From Candidatus Thorarchaeota archaeon (GTDB lineage Archaea > Asgardarchaeota > Thorarchaeia > Thorarchaeales > Thorarchaeaceae), in NCBI GenBank assembly GCA_011365025.1, contig RDOF01000024.1, forward strand, positions 1 to 45,570: DNA of 45,570 nt, given 5' to 3'. Position numbers and translations under genes: made by a program. The notes under the pieces are model-generated. The model was not told the DNA's origin, did not search any database, and was given only the letters and a program-made list of their open reading frames with translations. The first letter of the stretch is position 1; each line of letters starts with the position of its first letter. Positions 15,494 through 22,845 of the stretch are shown here, piece after piece.

Positions 15494-16711
15494 CTATTTT
15501 GTTCCCTTGGCACTGACGATTTTTACAACGTCGCGGTCCTTCAGTTCATGCTTGTCTGATATTCTCATCTTGGTCCTAGCATCGATAGCATGAATAAAGG
15601 ACTCCATTAAATCTGTATGAATGTGCCCGGCAAATTCCTTTGCAGTTGTTCCCTCCGGAACTAGATATACATCGGGAAGAATGTTGCCATCGCTATCTGT
15701 GAGTGCGTTAGGGTCATGGACAGGATAGACAGTTATCATGTGAAGAAAATCAAAGACTGCCTTGTCTAGTATGTTCTGTACTCCTGTTCCTCCAAACTTC
15801 CTTAGTATATGCTCCTTGATCTTCTCCAGCTGATCCAACTCGGCTGCTTTGAGGACATCAGGTCTTAGTACCTCAAAGTCGGTACTGCCTGGAATATACT
15901 TGATTACATCTTTTTTGCTTAAGTCCTTGAGAGCTTTTTCTGCAAGTGCGCTTACTGGAACAATGAGATAATCGGGAAATTCCTTCTTCATTCGCTCATA
16001 GTTCTCCTCAGCGCCAGGACGATCTATTTTGTTTGCTGCAATGATAATTGGCTTGGAGGTATGCCATAGAAATAGGGCGAATTTGCGAATTTCCTCCTCA
16101 GTCCATTTATCTGCTGTTTCGATTTTCAGTTCGGCGTCCCGGATGGCTGTTAGAATGTGTTTTCGTCCGATGTTGAGACCAGATAGCTTCTCCAGAAGCA
16201 GTTCGTCCAACCTAGCGCCTTCAGCTCTAACCCGGCCGGTAATTCTTCTCCAGTCTTTTTGGAGAATCCCCAGTACCCATTCGGTAATCTCATCCTCAAG
16301 GAATTTTATGTCATTAATTGGGTCATAGCTTCCCGCAGCAACTTCTTGTCCTTCAGCATCAAGTCCACCGCTGGCATCTACTATGTGTATGAGAACATCT
16401 GCCTGACGAAGGTCGTCGAGGAACTGATTTCCCATACCCCTCCCGGAGTGAGCGCCAGGCACTAAGCCTGCCACATCTATCAGTTTTATTGGAACTAGCC
16501 GTACGCCATCAATGCAAATCGAATTCTTCGGATTATCCTCGACACCGAAGTCCCTGCATGCACACGGCGTTCGAACATGCGTTACACCCAGATTGGCCTT
16601 TATAGTTGTGAAGGGATAGCTTCCGACTGCAAAATCAGTCATGCATGCAGCATTTGTGAAGGATGTTTTGCCGCAGGAAGGTTTTCCAACAATTCCGACA
16701 CTGAATCCCAT
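15494..16711 (-). CDS. OBG/YchF-like GTPase with C-terminal TGS domain
   Basis: The 405-residue protein has G1 'GIVGKPSCGKTS' (about 6-17), 'GSYPFTTI' (switch region), G3 'DVAGLVPGAHSGRGMGN' and G4 'NKID' (about 220), then a C-terminal TGS domain ('YLVPEGTTAKEFAGHIHTDL', 'KHELKDRDVVKIV'). This is the archaeal redox- or translation-linked YchF/OLA1-like branch of the OBG family. G1 shows Pro-Ser-Cys instead of the usual Pro-Asn-Val. It is expected to bind ribosomes. ATG 16711; a TATA-like CTTTAAAT lies about 50 nt upstream on the minus strand. Confidence 0.88.
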   Translation of the reverse strand: MGFSVGIVGKPSCGKTSFTNAACMTDFAVGSYPFTTIKANLGVTHVRTPCACRDFGVEDNPKNSICIDGVRLVPIKLIDVAGLVPGAHSGRGMGNQFLDDLRQADVLIHIVDASGGLDAEGQEVAAGSYDPINDIKFLEDEITEWVLGILQKDWRRITGRVRAEGARLDELLLEKLSGLNIGRKHILTAIRDAELKIETADKWTEEEIRKFALFLWHTSKPIIIAANKIDRPGAEENYERMKKEFPDYLIVPVSALAEKALKDLSKKDVIKYIPGSTDFEVLRPDVLKAAELDQLEKIKEHILRKFGGTGVQNILDKAVFDFLHMITVYPVHDPNALTDSDGNILPDVYLVPEGTTAKEFAGHIHTDLMESFIHAIDARTKMRISDKHELKDRDVVKIVSAKGTK

Positions 16712-16795
16712 CTCAGTTCACCTTTTGGGAATATAGAAGAATTGATATTCGCTGGGATTTAAAGTATAGAGGTCGTGGTTATTTCGATGAGGTTT

Positions 16796-16813
16796 TATGT
16801 GCTTAAGCTCATA
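16796..16813. promoter_or_regulatory. 18-bp palindrome upstream of the NifX/MinD cluster
   Basis: TATGTGCTTAAGCTCATA is symmetric except for one base pair and lies 37 nt upstream of ATG 16851. It resembles the palindrome at 19728-19745 (TATGTGC-N4-GC core in both). Both flank the same gene set, so they are candidate binding sites of one regulator, possibly the DUF134 protein encoded at the end of the cluster. Confidence 0.5.
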
Positions 16814-16850
16814 ATAATTTCAGAAAGCATTCAAGGCGGGTTCTGATAAA

Positions 16851-17267
16851 ATGTCGAAAATATGCGTTACATCTACTGGGAACACTCTTGAGGCACAGAT
16901 TGACCCACGATTTGGGAGATGTGCCTACTTTGTTATTGTTGACCCCGAAACCTTCGAGTTCGAAGCAATCCCCAATGCTGCTGTTAGTGCATCAGGAGGC
17001 GCAGGGATTCAGGCTGCTCAGGCAGTTTCTAGTAAAGGTGTCGAAGCTATAGTCACGGGAAGCGTTGGCCCAAATGCCTATTCGGCTCTTGCAAGCTCTG
17101 CAATTAAGATAATGACAGGAGCATCTGGAACTGTGAAGAGCGCAGTTGAGATGTACAAAGCGAATAGACTTAGTTCGATTACTGCACCCGGGCAATCTCA
17201 CATGGGAATGAGAGGTGGAGGAGGAAGAGGCGGTGGCAGAGGGCGAGGTGGAGGAGGCAGGGGATAG
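16851..17267 (+). CDS. NifX/NifB-C-terminal-like protein with Gly/Arg-rich tail
   Basis: The 138-residue protein is in the 'dinitrogenase iron-molybdenum cofactor' family: 'CVTSTGNTLEAQIDPRFGRCAYFVIVD', then 'GAGIQAAQAVSSKGVEAIVTGSVGPNA', an RNase-H-like small domain that carries Fe-S or metallocofactors in NifX/NafY. Residues 118-138 are a run of Gly and Arg, an unusual flexible basic tail. No nitrogenase genes are present, so a role in Fe-S cluster handling with the two downstream MinD ATPases is more likely. It overlaps the next gene by one base. Confidence 0.82.
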   Translation: MSKICVTSTGNTLEAQIDPRFGRCAYFVIVDPETFEFEAIPNAAVSASGGAGIQAAQAVSSKGVEAIVTGSVGPNAYSALASSAIKIMTGASGTVKSAVEMYKANRLSSITAPGQSHMGMRGGGGRGGGRGRGGGGRG

Positions 17268-17638
17268 TGTTGGCTTGCAGGTTGCTTATTCCCAGTGATG
17301 ACGCCGACGGAATGTCGATTGCAGATCATTTTGGGCGTGCCCCCTTCTTCGTCCTTGTTGACCTTGATGACGGCGGAAATGTGACTGCCAAATCGGTTCA
17401 GCGAAATACCGGCGGGCATGTGGGTGGACGTGGACATGCGCACGATAATGTGTTGAGTTACTCACCGCAGGTAGTGATTGTTCAAGGAATGGGTCCAAGA
17501 GGGCTAAGAAGCTTCGAGTCCCAGGACATTGCCGTTCTCAGGAGTGAAGGCAGGCTGGTTGACGAAGCCATAGCATCCTATCTTAGTGGAGACCTACAGG
17601 AACTCACAGAGGGCTGCTCCCACGCTCATCACAAGTAG
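17267..17638 (+). CDS. NifX/NifB-C-terminal-like protein, second copy
   Basis: This 123-residue paralogue has 'LIPSDDADGMSIADHFGRAPFFVLVDLDDGG', a His-rich stretch ('GGHVGGRGHAHDN'), 'VVIVQGMGPRGLRSFES' and a C-terminal 'CSHAHHK'. The family fold is the same as in the upstream gene but with histidines that could bind metal. The start is GTG 17267 (overlapping TAG of the upstream gene as TAGTG). It probably acts with its neighbour and the MinD ATPases. Confidence 0.82.
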   Translation: MLACRLLIPSDDADGMSIADHFGRAPFFVLVDLDDGGNVTAKSVQRNTGGHVGGRGHAHDNVLSYSPQVVIVQGMGPRGLRSFESQDIAVLRSEGRLVDEAIASYLSGDLQELTEGCSHAHHK

Positions 17639-17666
17639 AGCGGGTCTTTTGGAGTTGCATTGTAGA

Positions 17667-18509
17667 TTGATTATCGCAGTTGCCTCTGGAAAAGGAGGAA
17701 CCGGAAAGACAACGGTAGCGGTGAATCTGGCCCTTTCAATTGGAGATGTGAATGTTCTAGATTGTGATGTAGAAGAACCTAATGTTCACACTCTTTTGAA
17801 GCCAAGTGAAATAGTGACGGAGGAGGTAATGCTACCGACTCCGGTAGTAGACCAAGAAGTATGCACTCTCTGTGGAGAATGTGGGGACTTCTGTGAATTC
17901 AATGCGATTTTCGTTGGTAGGAAGAAGGTTGTTGTCTATCCAGAGATCTGTCACTCCTGTGGAGGCTGTAAACTAGTCTGTCCTGAAAACGCCATTGCAG
18001 AGGTAGGACGAACAATAGGAAAGATACATCAAACTCAGGTAGGGAATATCCACCTTGTATATGGGGAGTTGGAGATAGGGGAGCCATTGGCCACACCAAT
18101 CATCAAGTCTGTAAAAAGGCAAATTGTGCCAAATGAGATCAATATACTAGATGCGCCACCCGGCACGGCATGCCCAGTTATCGAAACAATGGAAGAGAGT
18201 GATTTTCTGGTTCTTGTGACAGAACCAACTCCATTTGGTCTTCACGATTTAGCCATGGCAGTTGATGTTGTAAAGAAGCTTGGAATCCCTCATGGAGTGG
18301 TGATTAACCGTGCAGGGATTGGTGATGATTCAGTGCAGGAGTATTGCAGAGAGATGGAGATTCCCATATTGATGGAAATTCCATTTGATAGAGAGATTGC
18401 TGAGCTCTACTCCAGAGGCATTCCTTTCGTTGAAAAGATGCCTGAATGGAGAGAACGCTTTCTTGAGCTATTTGAGCAAGCTAAGGAGATGATGAAAGGT
18501 GATAACTGA
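17667..18509 (+). CDS. MinD/ParA-type ATPase with inserted 2x[4Fe-4S] ferredoxin domain
   Basis: I place the start at TTG 17667 ('MIIAVASGKGGTGKTT'), giving 280 residues; the frame is open further upstream. The deviant Walker A 'GKGGTGKTT' is at residues 8-16, followed by 'NVLDCDVEEPN'. A ferredoxin insert occupies about 65-115: 'CTLCGECGDFC' and 'CHSCGGCKLVC'. Then come 'DAPPGTACPVIE' (Walker B region) and 'VTEPTPFGLHD'. Such paired ATPases occur with NifX-like proteins in archaea and anaerobes and are thought to act in Fe-S cluster assembly or transfer. The 3' end overlaps the next gene by 11 bases. Confidence 0.88.
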   Translation: MIIAVASGKGGTGKTTVAVNLALSIGDVNVLDCDVEEPNVHTLLKPSEIVTEEVMLPTPVVDQEVCTLCGECGDFCEFNAIFVGRKKVVVYPEICHSCGGCKLVCPENAIAEVGRTIGKIHQTQVGNIHLVYGELEIGEPLATPIIKSVKRQIVPNEINILDAPPGTACPVIETMEESDFLVLVTEPTPFGLHDLAMAVDVVKKLGIPHGVVINRAGIGDDSVQEYCREMEIPILMEIPFDREIAELYSRGIPFVEKMPEWRERFLELFEQAKEMMKGDN

Positions 18510-19383
18510 GATTGCAGTCGTCAGCGGCAAGGGTGGAACTGGCAAGACAACCTTCTCTGCTGCCTTTACAGCACTAGCGGAGAATATTGTAATTGCCGAT
18601 TGTGATGTCGATGCACCCGATATGCACATTCTCCTTCAGCCTGATATAAAGCAAACCTTGGAGTTCAAGGGTTCAAAGGTTGCTGTGATTAATCAGGAGC
18701 TTTGCACGGAGTGCGGGATATGCCATGAGAATTGCCGATTTGATGCGGCAAACCCGCCGGAGATTAATGCGATAGCATGCGAGGGATGCGGTGTGTGTGC
18801 CTATCTGTGTCCAGAGGAAGCTATCAGCATGGTTGAACGCGTTTCAGGTGTGCTGCACTACTCTGAAACCAGATACGGACCAATGTCGCATGCAAAACTC
18901 CTTCCGGGGGAAGGCAATTCAGGGAAGCTGGTTACGGATGTAAGGAAACAAGCGCAGGAAATGGCAAGGGAACGCGGTCTGGAACGCATTCTTATTGATG
19001 GGTCGCCAGGCATCGGGTGTCCTGTGATTGCTACTGTCACAGGGATTGGCATAGGTATTATTGTAACTGAGCCGACCATGTCTGGAATTCATGATATGGA
19101 ACGAGTTGCCAGCCTTCTAGAAAGATTCAGAGTGCCCGTAGCAGTAATCATCAACAAGTATGATTTGAACATTGAGAATACGGAACAGATTGAAAACTAT
19201 TGTAAGAGGAACGGTTTCTATTTGCTGGGGCGAGTACCTTTCGACCCCATTATGACTGAATCAATGGTGGCTGCACAGACGCTTCCGGAGTTTGCTCCGT
19301 CGCATGTAACTACTAACCTTCTTCGAAACATGTGGTCAAGAATTGGGGAGATTCTGTTGGAGAAGGAGAAAGAAAAGAGATAG
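18499..19383 (+). CDS. MinD/ParA-type ATPase with inserted ferredoxin domain, second copy
   Basis: The 294-residue paralogue starts at GTG 18499 ('ITEIAVVSGKGGTGKTTFSA'), inside the end of the upstream gene. Walker A is at about residues 9-17, 'IADCDVDAPDMH' follows, and the ferredoxin insert has 'CTECGICHENC' and 'CEGCGVCAYLC'. The Walker B region is 'ILIDGSPGIGCPVI', and 'VTEPTMSGIHDMERV' matches the first copy. The two probably form a heterodimer that binds and transfers Fe-S clusters with ATP. It is convergent with the DUF5320 gene, 11 bp away. Confidence 0.88.
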   Translation: MITEIAVVSGKGGTGKTTFSAAFTALAENIVIADCDVDAPDMHILLQPDIKQTLEFKGSKVAVINQELCTECGICHENCRFDAANPPEINAIACEGCGVCAYLCPEEAISMVERVSGVLHYSETRYGPMSHAKLLPGEGNSGKLVTDVRKQAQEMARERGLERILIDGSPGIGCPVIATVTGIGIGIIVTEPTMSGIHDMERVASLLERFRVPVAVIINKYDLNIENTEQIENYCKRNGFYLLGRVPFDPIMTESMVAAQTLPEFAPSHVTTNLLRNMWSRIGEILLEKEKEKR

Positions 19384-19394
19384 AGGAGTACAAG

Positions 19395-19709
19395 CTATTG
19401 CTCCTCTAGCTTCGCAAGTCTTTCTTGAATTGTCTTCAGAGAGTCTTGGATTGACTCAAGGCTCTGCTGGAGCATTTCTCTCTGTTGCTCCAGAATTCTG
19501 CGTTCTGCATCGGGAGTGACATTTGAAGGGATACTTGTTGGAGGCCAACTACGATATCCTAAGGTCCAGCAGGATCCCGGACCATAGAGCCATCCTGGGC
19601 GCTCCCAAGGTGGGAGATCTCTGAAGGGGCCATTTCCAGGCCACATTCCACCGCCTTGACCTCGACCGAAGCCAGCACCTCTTCTTCTACCGTAACCGTA
19701 GTATGCCAT
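19395..19709 (-). CDS. DUF5320-like protein
   Basis: From ATG 19709 the protein has 104 residues. The N-terminal half is Gly/Tyr/Arg/Trp-rich ('MAYYGYGRRRGAGFGRGQGG', then 'PPWERPGWLYGPGSCWTLG') and the C-terminal half is a coiled coil ('EQQREMLQQSLESIQDSLKTI'). This is the layout of DUF5320 proteins, which usually lie beside NifX-like and MinD genes in anaerobic archaea and bacteria. Function unknown. Its promoter region contains the palindrome at 19728-19745. Confidence 0.7.
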   Translation of the reverse strand: MAYYGYGRRRGAGFGRGQGGGMWPGNGPFRDLPPWERPGWLYGPGSCWTLGYRSWPPTSIPSNVTPDAERRILEQQREMLQQSLESIQDSLKTIQERLAKLEEQ

Positions 19710-19727
19710 TGTATTTACCTCAAATAT

Positions 19728-19745
19728 TATGTGCATATGCACACT
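19728..19745. promoter_or_regulatory. Palindrome in the DUF5320/DUF134 divergent promoter region
   Basis: TGTGCATATGCACA (19730-19743) is a perfect 14-bp palindrome about 20 nt upstream of the DUF5320 start and 90 nt upstream of the DUF134 start. With its flanks (TATGTGCATATGCACACT) it shares the TATGTGC-N4-GC frame with the palindrome at 16796-16813, matching at 13 of 18 positions. It is a candidate operator. Confidence 0.5.
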
Positions 19746-19833
19746 TTTAACCTTGTTCATCAGAATAAGAATCAATATAAGAACGGGTCAAAACATGAGC
19801 ACGTTTACTCAAAATGCGGGTGTGTAGTTGTTT

Positions 19834-20172
19834 ATGCGAAGACACAGAAGAGGTCGTCGAGGAAGATATCCCTTTCAGGATTTCAAAACAGGAGCCAAGC
19901 CAAAGGCGAAGAGCATGGAACCTTCCCCTATAGGTGATTCCAGACCCGTGTATATTGACGAAGCAGAGGTTGAAGCACTGCGATTGGTAGATCTTGAAGG
20001 ACTCTATCAAGAAGAAGCAGGGATGTCTATGAATGTGTCTAGAGGGACCGTATGGCGACTCCTTACTGAAGCTCGACGAAAAGTCATACTAGCATTGTTT
20101 GAGGGACGGCCACTGATCATTGGGGAGATAGATGAAAGCCTTCAGGAGAGAAGCAATCTAGACGATTTGTAG
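19834..20172 (+). CDS. DUF134 (UPF0251) DNA-binding protein
   Basis: The 112-residue protein begins with a very basic segment ('MRRHRRGRRGRYPF') and contains 'VEALRLVDLEGLYQEEAGMSMNVSRGTVWRLLTEARRKV', a sigma-70 region 4-like helix-turn-helix typical of DUF134. Members are predicted regulators and commonly sit next to NifX-like/MinD genes. I chose ATG 19834 over TTG 19828. It could bind the palindromes at 16796-16813 and 19728-19745; this is inference from position. Confidence 0.8.
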   Translation: MRRHRRGRRGRYPFQDFKTGAKPKAKSMEPSPIGDSRPVYIDEAEVEALRLVDLEGLYQEEAGMSMNVSRGTVWRLLTEARRKVILALFEGRPLIIGEIDESLQERSNLDDL

Positions 20173-20364
20173 TTTGGCCGTTTGTTAAGTAACGTGCTTC
20201 ACTGGTCAAACTTCTCTCCATATCGTTTTTTGAATATAGGTGTCTGAATAATACACCCTCTCAAAAACCGCTACTGAAACACTCTACGTAAGCTCTGAAG
20301 GGTACGCATGTGCAATGCTGCCTTATATGCACTTTCTGCGATTCACATGTTGGAGAGGAAAACA

Positions 20365-20787
20365 ATGCAGACGGGTATTTCCACACCATTGGAAGCGGTC
20401 ACAGTCCCCGTACTGATTAGAAGGCCTTCATTCCCACGAAAATGGGACTCGGTGGCAAAACCTCATGTTGCCGTCTTGGTCAAGGACAAAGACACCAATA
20501 GCGAGATTCGATACTATCTCTCGCGAAGAGCAAAAAGCGAGTCCAATAGTCTAGATATTCTCGAGGTTGCAGATATTGATGACCTACCTGAAGGCACTCT
20601 CCTAGAAGTTCGATTCAACGCATGCAAGGCCAATCTGTATAAAATGGAAACTGTGGACAATGTGCCATGTTGGAGATGGGTTGGTCGTTGCAGGGAACTC
20701 CCTGATTTTGACTATCCGGGCGAGATTCGCTGGAATGGACTACTTGAAAGCGCAGACTGCTCTGAGAATAGCATGACATATGGATAG
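20365..20787 (+). CDS. Protein of unknown function, 140 residues
   Basis: I do not recognise this protein. The start ATG 20365 is set by GGAGAGG 6-12 nt upstream; an open frame begins earlier at 20308. It has a mixed alpha/beta composition, a beta-rich middle ('HVAVLVKDKDTNSEIRYYL') and a C-terminal part with 'CWRWVGRC' and 'GEIRWNGLL'. No membrane segment or signal peptide is visible. It is convergent with the DDAH-like gene, 35 bp apart. Confidence 0.55.
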   Translation: MQTGISTPLEAVTVPVLIRRPSFPRKWDSVAKPHVAVLVKDKDTNSEIRYYLSRRAKSESNSLDILEVADIDDLPEGTLLEVRFNACKANLYKMETVDNVPCWRWVGRCRELPDFDYPGEIRWNGLLESADCSENSMTYG

Positions 20788-20822
20788 TTTCCAGTCATCA
20801 AGTCATAGCTCGGAGAAGTAAC

Positions 20823-21572
20823 TCAGAAGATGAGTGAAAGGCATGTGAGCGCGCCCTCACATTTCTCAAATTCGCTCATGTTGATTGGGATGACGTCAAA
20901 TCCGTATTCTTTCACCATACTGATAGATTTCATATGACCAGCAGGCATCAGGACTGTACTACCAATTGCTAAGGTATTGGCTGCATATTGCTCGTCTGGT
21001 GGAACTATTACTCTTTCAAAATCGATGAAGATCGGATGACTGGCAAAGGCATCGGTTGTAATGAAAAGACCATCCGCAATGTAGGTTGCATGACTCTTGA
21101 GATGCACAATTCCAGGATCATTAACAAGCTTTGAATCAACCTGAAGCCACTCGACCATCTGGTCAACTCCAATTAGATTGGTTCGTTGGGTTATTCCAGT
21201 GATTAACCTATCCGAGAGGTGAATCACATCTCCCCCTTCAATGGTGGCGGGAGGAGTAGCTGCCTTGGTTCGCATATACTCACTTAGAACCTCTGTAACA
21301 GCTGCTTCTTCTCCCCGTCTGCTCTCGCAAGCCATCCTTGTGATGAAAGCCCTGTTTCGGTGAATCACAGTCGTGTCCTCTATGAAGCAGGAATCAGGGA
21401 GAAGGTGGTTTGGCGGGAGTTTTATCACGTCGAGTCCCAACTCAGTAAGGATTCGACAGTAGTCTGCATGTTGTTGGTGCGCCAGTTTGATGTCAACCAA
21501 GTAGTGGTCGGGATGGGATGAGATACATCGTGGAAAGTCGTCCCCGGGAGGGCGAACAATGGCGTGTTTCAT
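20823..21572 (-). CDS. Dimethylarginine dimethylaminohydrolase-like amidinohydrolase
   Basis: The 249-residue protein has the guanidine-modifying pentein fold signature: 'PDSCFIEDT' (Asp60, Glu65-Asp66), 'EGGDVIHL' (112-119), the catalytic His161 in 'LKSHATYI' and the nucleophile Cys244 in 'ALTCLSL' near the C-terminus. Length and positions fit DDAH, which converts methylated arginines to citrulline and methylamines; an agmatine- or arginine-like substrate is also possible. It starts at ATG 21572. An 18-bp inverted repeat lies 37 nt upstream. Confidence 0.85.
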   Translation of the reverse strand: MKHAIVRPPGDDFPRCISSHPDHYLVDIKLAHQQHADYCRILTELGLDVIKLPPNHLLPDSCFIEDTTVIHRNRAFITRMACESRRGEEAAVTEVLSEYMRTKAATPPATIEGGDVIHLSDRLITGITQRTNLIGVDQMVEWLQVDSKLVNDPGIVHLKSHATYIADGLFITTDAFASHPIFIDFERVIVPPDEQYAANTLAIGSTVLMPAGHMKSISMVKEYGFDVIPINMSEFEKCEGALTCLSLIF

Positions 21573-21609
21573 GGTTTGCAGTTACCATGAACTGAACTAT
21601 ATCAATTCT

Positions 21610-21627
21610 GAGTTTCGCCCGAAACTC
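21610..21627. promoter_or_regulatory. Inverted repeat upstream of DDAH-like gene
   Basis: GAGTTTCGCCCGAAACTC has 8-bp perfect arms around two bases. It lies in the 141-bp region between the divergent DDAH-like and XRE genes, 37 nt upstream of the DDAH start. Candidate operator for the DDAH-like gene; it is unrelated in sequence to the XRE operators next to it. Confidence 0.45.
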
Positions 21628-21651
21628 TAGGTCATGCCAAGATAAGACAAC

Positions 21652-21662
21652 AAATTTAAATG
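21652..21662 (+). promoter_or_regulatory. TATA-box-like element of XRE operon
   Basis: AAATTTAAATG directly precedes the two abutting palindromes at 21662-21693 and lies about 52 nt upstream of GTG 21714. It is a good archaeal TATA-box candidate, and operator binding just downstream would hinder transcription start. Confidence 0.45.
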
Positions 21663-21677
21663 TAAAGTTTACTTTAC
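21662..21677. promoter_or_regulatory. XRE operator, upstream copy
   Basis: GTAAAGTTTACTTTAC: 7-bp perfect arms around a TT centre. It directly abuts the second copy at 21678-21693, so the two sites are exactly 16 bp apart centre to centre. Confidence 0.65.
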
Positions 21678-21693
21678 GTAAAGTGCACTTTAC
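21678..21693. promoter_or_regulatory. XRE operator, downstream copy
   Basis: GTAAAGTGCACTTTAC: a perfect 16-bp palindrome sharing 14 of 16 bases with its neighbour. It ends 20 nt before the start of the XRE gene. The arrangement suggests cooperative binding by dimers of the encoded regulator, i.e. autorepression. Confidence 0.65.
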
Positions 21694-21713
21694 ATATCGA
21701 TGGATGCGATGGC

Positions 21714-21950
21714 GTGATTGCGAACAGAATCAAGGAAATCCGGGAAAAGCGAATGGTTGAAAGCTCCACGCCAGAGCTATGGACCCAAGAAGGCTTAGCA
21801 CGCCGCTTGGGGGTTTCCAGACAGACGGTCATCTCTATGGAGAAAGGCACTTACAACCCATCCCTTCTGCTTGCGTTCAAACTGGCACATGTGTTCGAGA
21901 TGAGAATAGAGGAAATCTTCAGTTATGGAGGAGATATGGATGAAGCGTGA
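21714..21950 (+). CDS. XRE-family HTH regulator
   Basis: The 78-residue protein is a lone Cro/CI-type helix-turn-helix: 'WTQEGLARRLGVSRQTVISMEKGTYNPSLLLAFKLAHVFEMRIEEIF'. This short form is common and often autoregulates an operon with small membrane proteins. The start is GTG 21714. The next gene's ATG (21940) lies inside its last codons, so the two are translationally coupled. Confidence 0.88.
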   Translation: MIANRIKEIREKRMVESSTPELWTQEGLARRLGVSRQTVISMEKGTYNPSLLLAFKLAHVFEMRIEEIFSYGGDMDEA

Positions 21951-22323
21951 AAACATCGCCGGTTATACTGCTGGAGTTGTCGTTATAGCTTTTCTAGTAG
22001 CTTTTTGGCTAGCATCTGGCACAAGTAAATGGCTTGTAGTCATCGCCGGGATTATTGGCCCCATATTTTCAGTGTTACTCATAAAATGGATGAAGGGACA
22101 GTATCAGGATGGGAGGTTGCAGTATCAGGATGAGAGGTTCGATCAGCTTTACAATCGGGCCTCACGAAATGCACTTGTATTTCTAATCTTCTTTATGCCG
22201 ATTCTTGGTGCGATTCTCTTGATTCAGCCCATAGCACTTGAGGCCGTAGCATCATTGTTTCTTCTGTGGGGGCTCTCAATTGTTGTATTCTATGGGTCAG
22301 TATTCTACTATTACAGGAGATGA
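21940..22323 (+). CDS. DUF2178-like membrane protein
   Basis: The 127-residue protein from ATG 21940 (GGAGG 8 nt upstream) has two hydrophobic segments in the N-terminal half (about 7-25 and 30-50), a polar linker ('GRLQYQDERFDQLYNRASRNAL') and two more at the C-terminus, ending 'YYYRR'. The 'DER...L...ASRNA' linker is the DUF2178 signature. DUF2178 genes usually follow an XRE gene; the function is unknown. Overlaps the XRE gene end by 11 bases. Confidence 0.72.
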   Translation: MKRENIAGYTAGVVVIAFLVAFWLASGTSKWLVVIAGIIGPIFSVLLIKWMKGQYQDGRLQYQDERFDQLYNRASRNALVFLIFFMPILGAILLIQPIALEAVASLFLLWGLSIVVFYGSVFYYYRR

Positions 22324-22327
22324 TTTC

Positions 22328-22747
22328 GTGACAGAAGAAAAACCAAACAAGAACAAACAACTTCCCCCCTTGTCAAATAAGTCGCTTCTCGCGATGCTAG
22401 TCTGTCTTGCTTTCGGATGGCTTGCTGGGCAACTGGCCACAATTCTCCTCTTCCCAGGTAGGGAATGGGCAATAATACTTTCATCAGCATTCGCAGGAAT
22501 CGTCTTCATTGCAGTGATGATGGGGTTCACGATATACTCACAGAGGCTCAGGGATGAGCGCACCATACTGATCTCGGACAAGGCCACCCGCAATGGGTTT
22601 GCCTTTGTATTCTTTATAGTCCCAGCTGCAATCATTGCTCTCTCAGCAACTGATGTTTCCACCGATGTTTCTCTTGCATTGGTTTTGGTATGGGTCGGAG
22701 CCGTTGCAGTTGCAGCCATTAGTTCGTTCTACTACTACCGAAAATAG
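22328..22747 (+). CDS. DUF2178-like membrane protein, second copy
   Basis: Starting at GTG 22328 with AGGAGA about 10 nt upstream, this 139-residue paralogue repeats the layout of the previous gene: four hydrophobic segments and the linker 'RLRDERTILISDKATRNGFAF', ending 'SSFYYYRK'. The two paralogues may assemble together in the membrane. It is the third gene of the XRE operon. Confidence 0.72.
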   Translation: MTEEKPNKNKQLPPLSNKSLLAMLVCLAFGWLAGQLATILLFPGREWAIILSSAFAGIVFIAVMMGFTIYSQRLRDERTILISDKATRNGFAFVFFIVPAAIIALSATDVSTDVSLALVLVWVGAVAVAAISSFYYYRK

Positions 22748-22780
22748 GAGATTTCAAGCAAAGAGGAATCATTGACAGGC

Positions 22781-22809
22781 GGTGCCAGTCTGACGGTGCC
22801 AGGTGCCAG
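22781..22809 (+). repeat. Three GGTGCCAG repeats
   Basis: GGTGCCAG occurs at 22781-22788, 22795-22802 and 22802-22809 in the 98-bp gap between the DUF2178-like gene and the PH/zinc-ribbon gene. The last two share one base. The role is unknown; it may be a small direct-repeat binding site or chance slippage. Confidence 0.45.
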
Positions 22810-22845
22810 TGCGACGCTTATTAGGAGAATATCAAGAAACGATTT

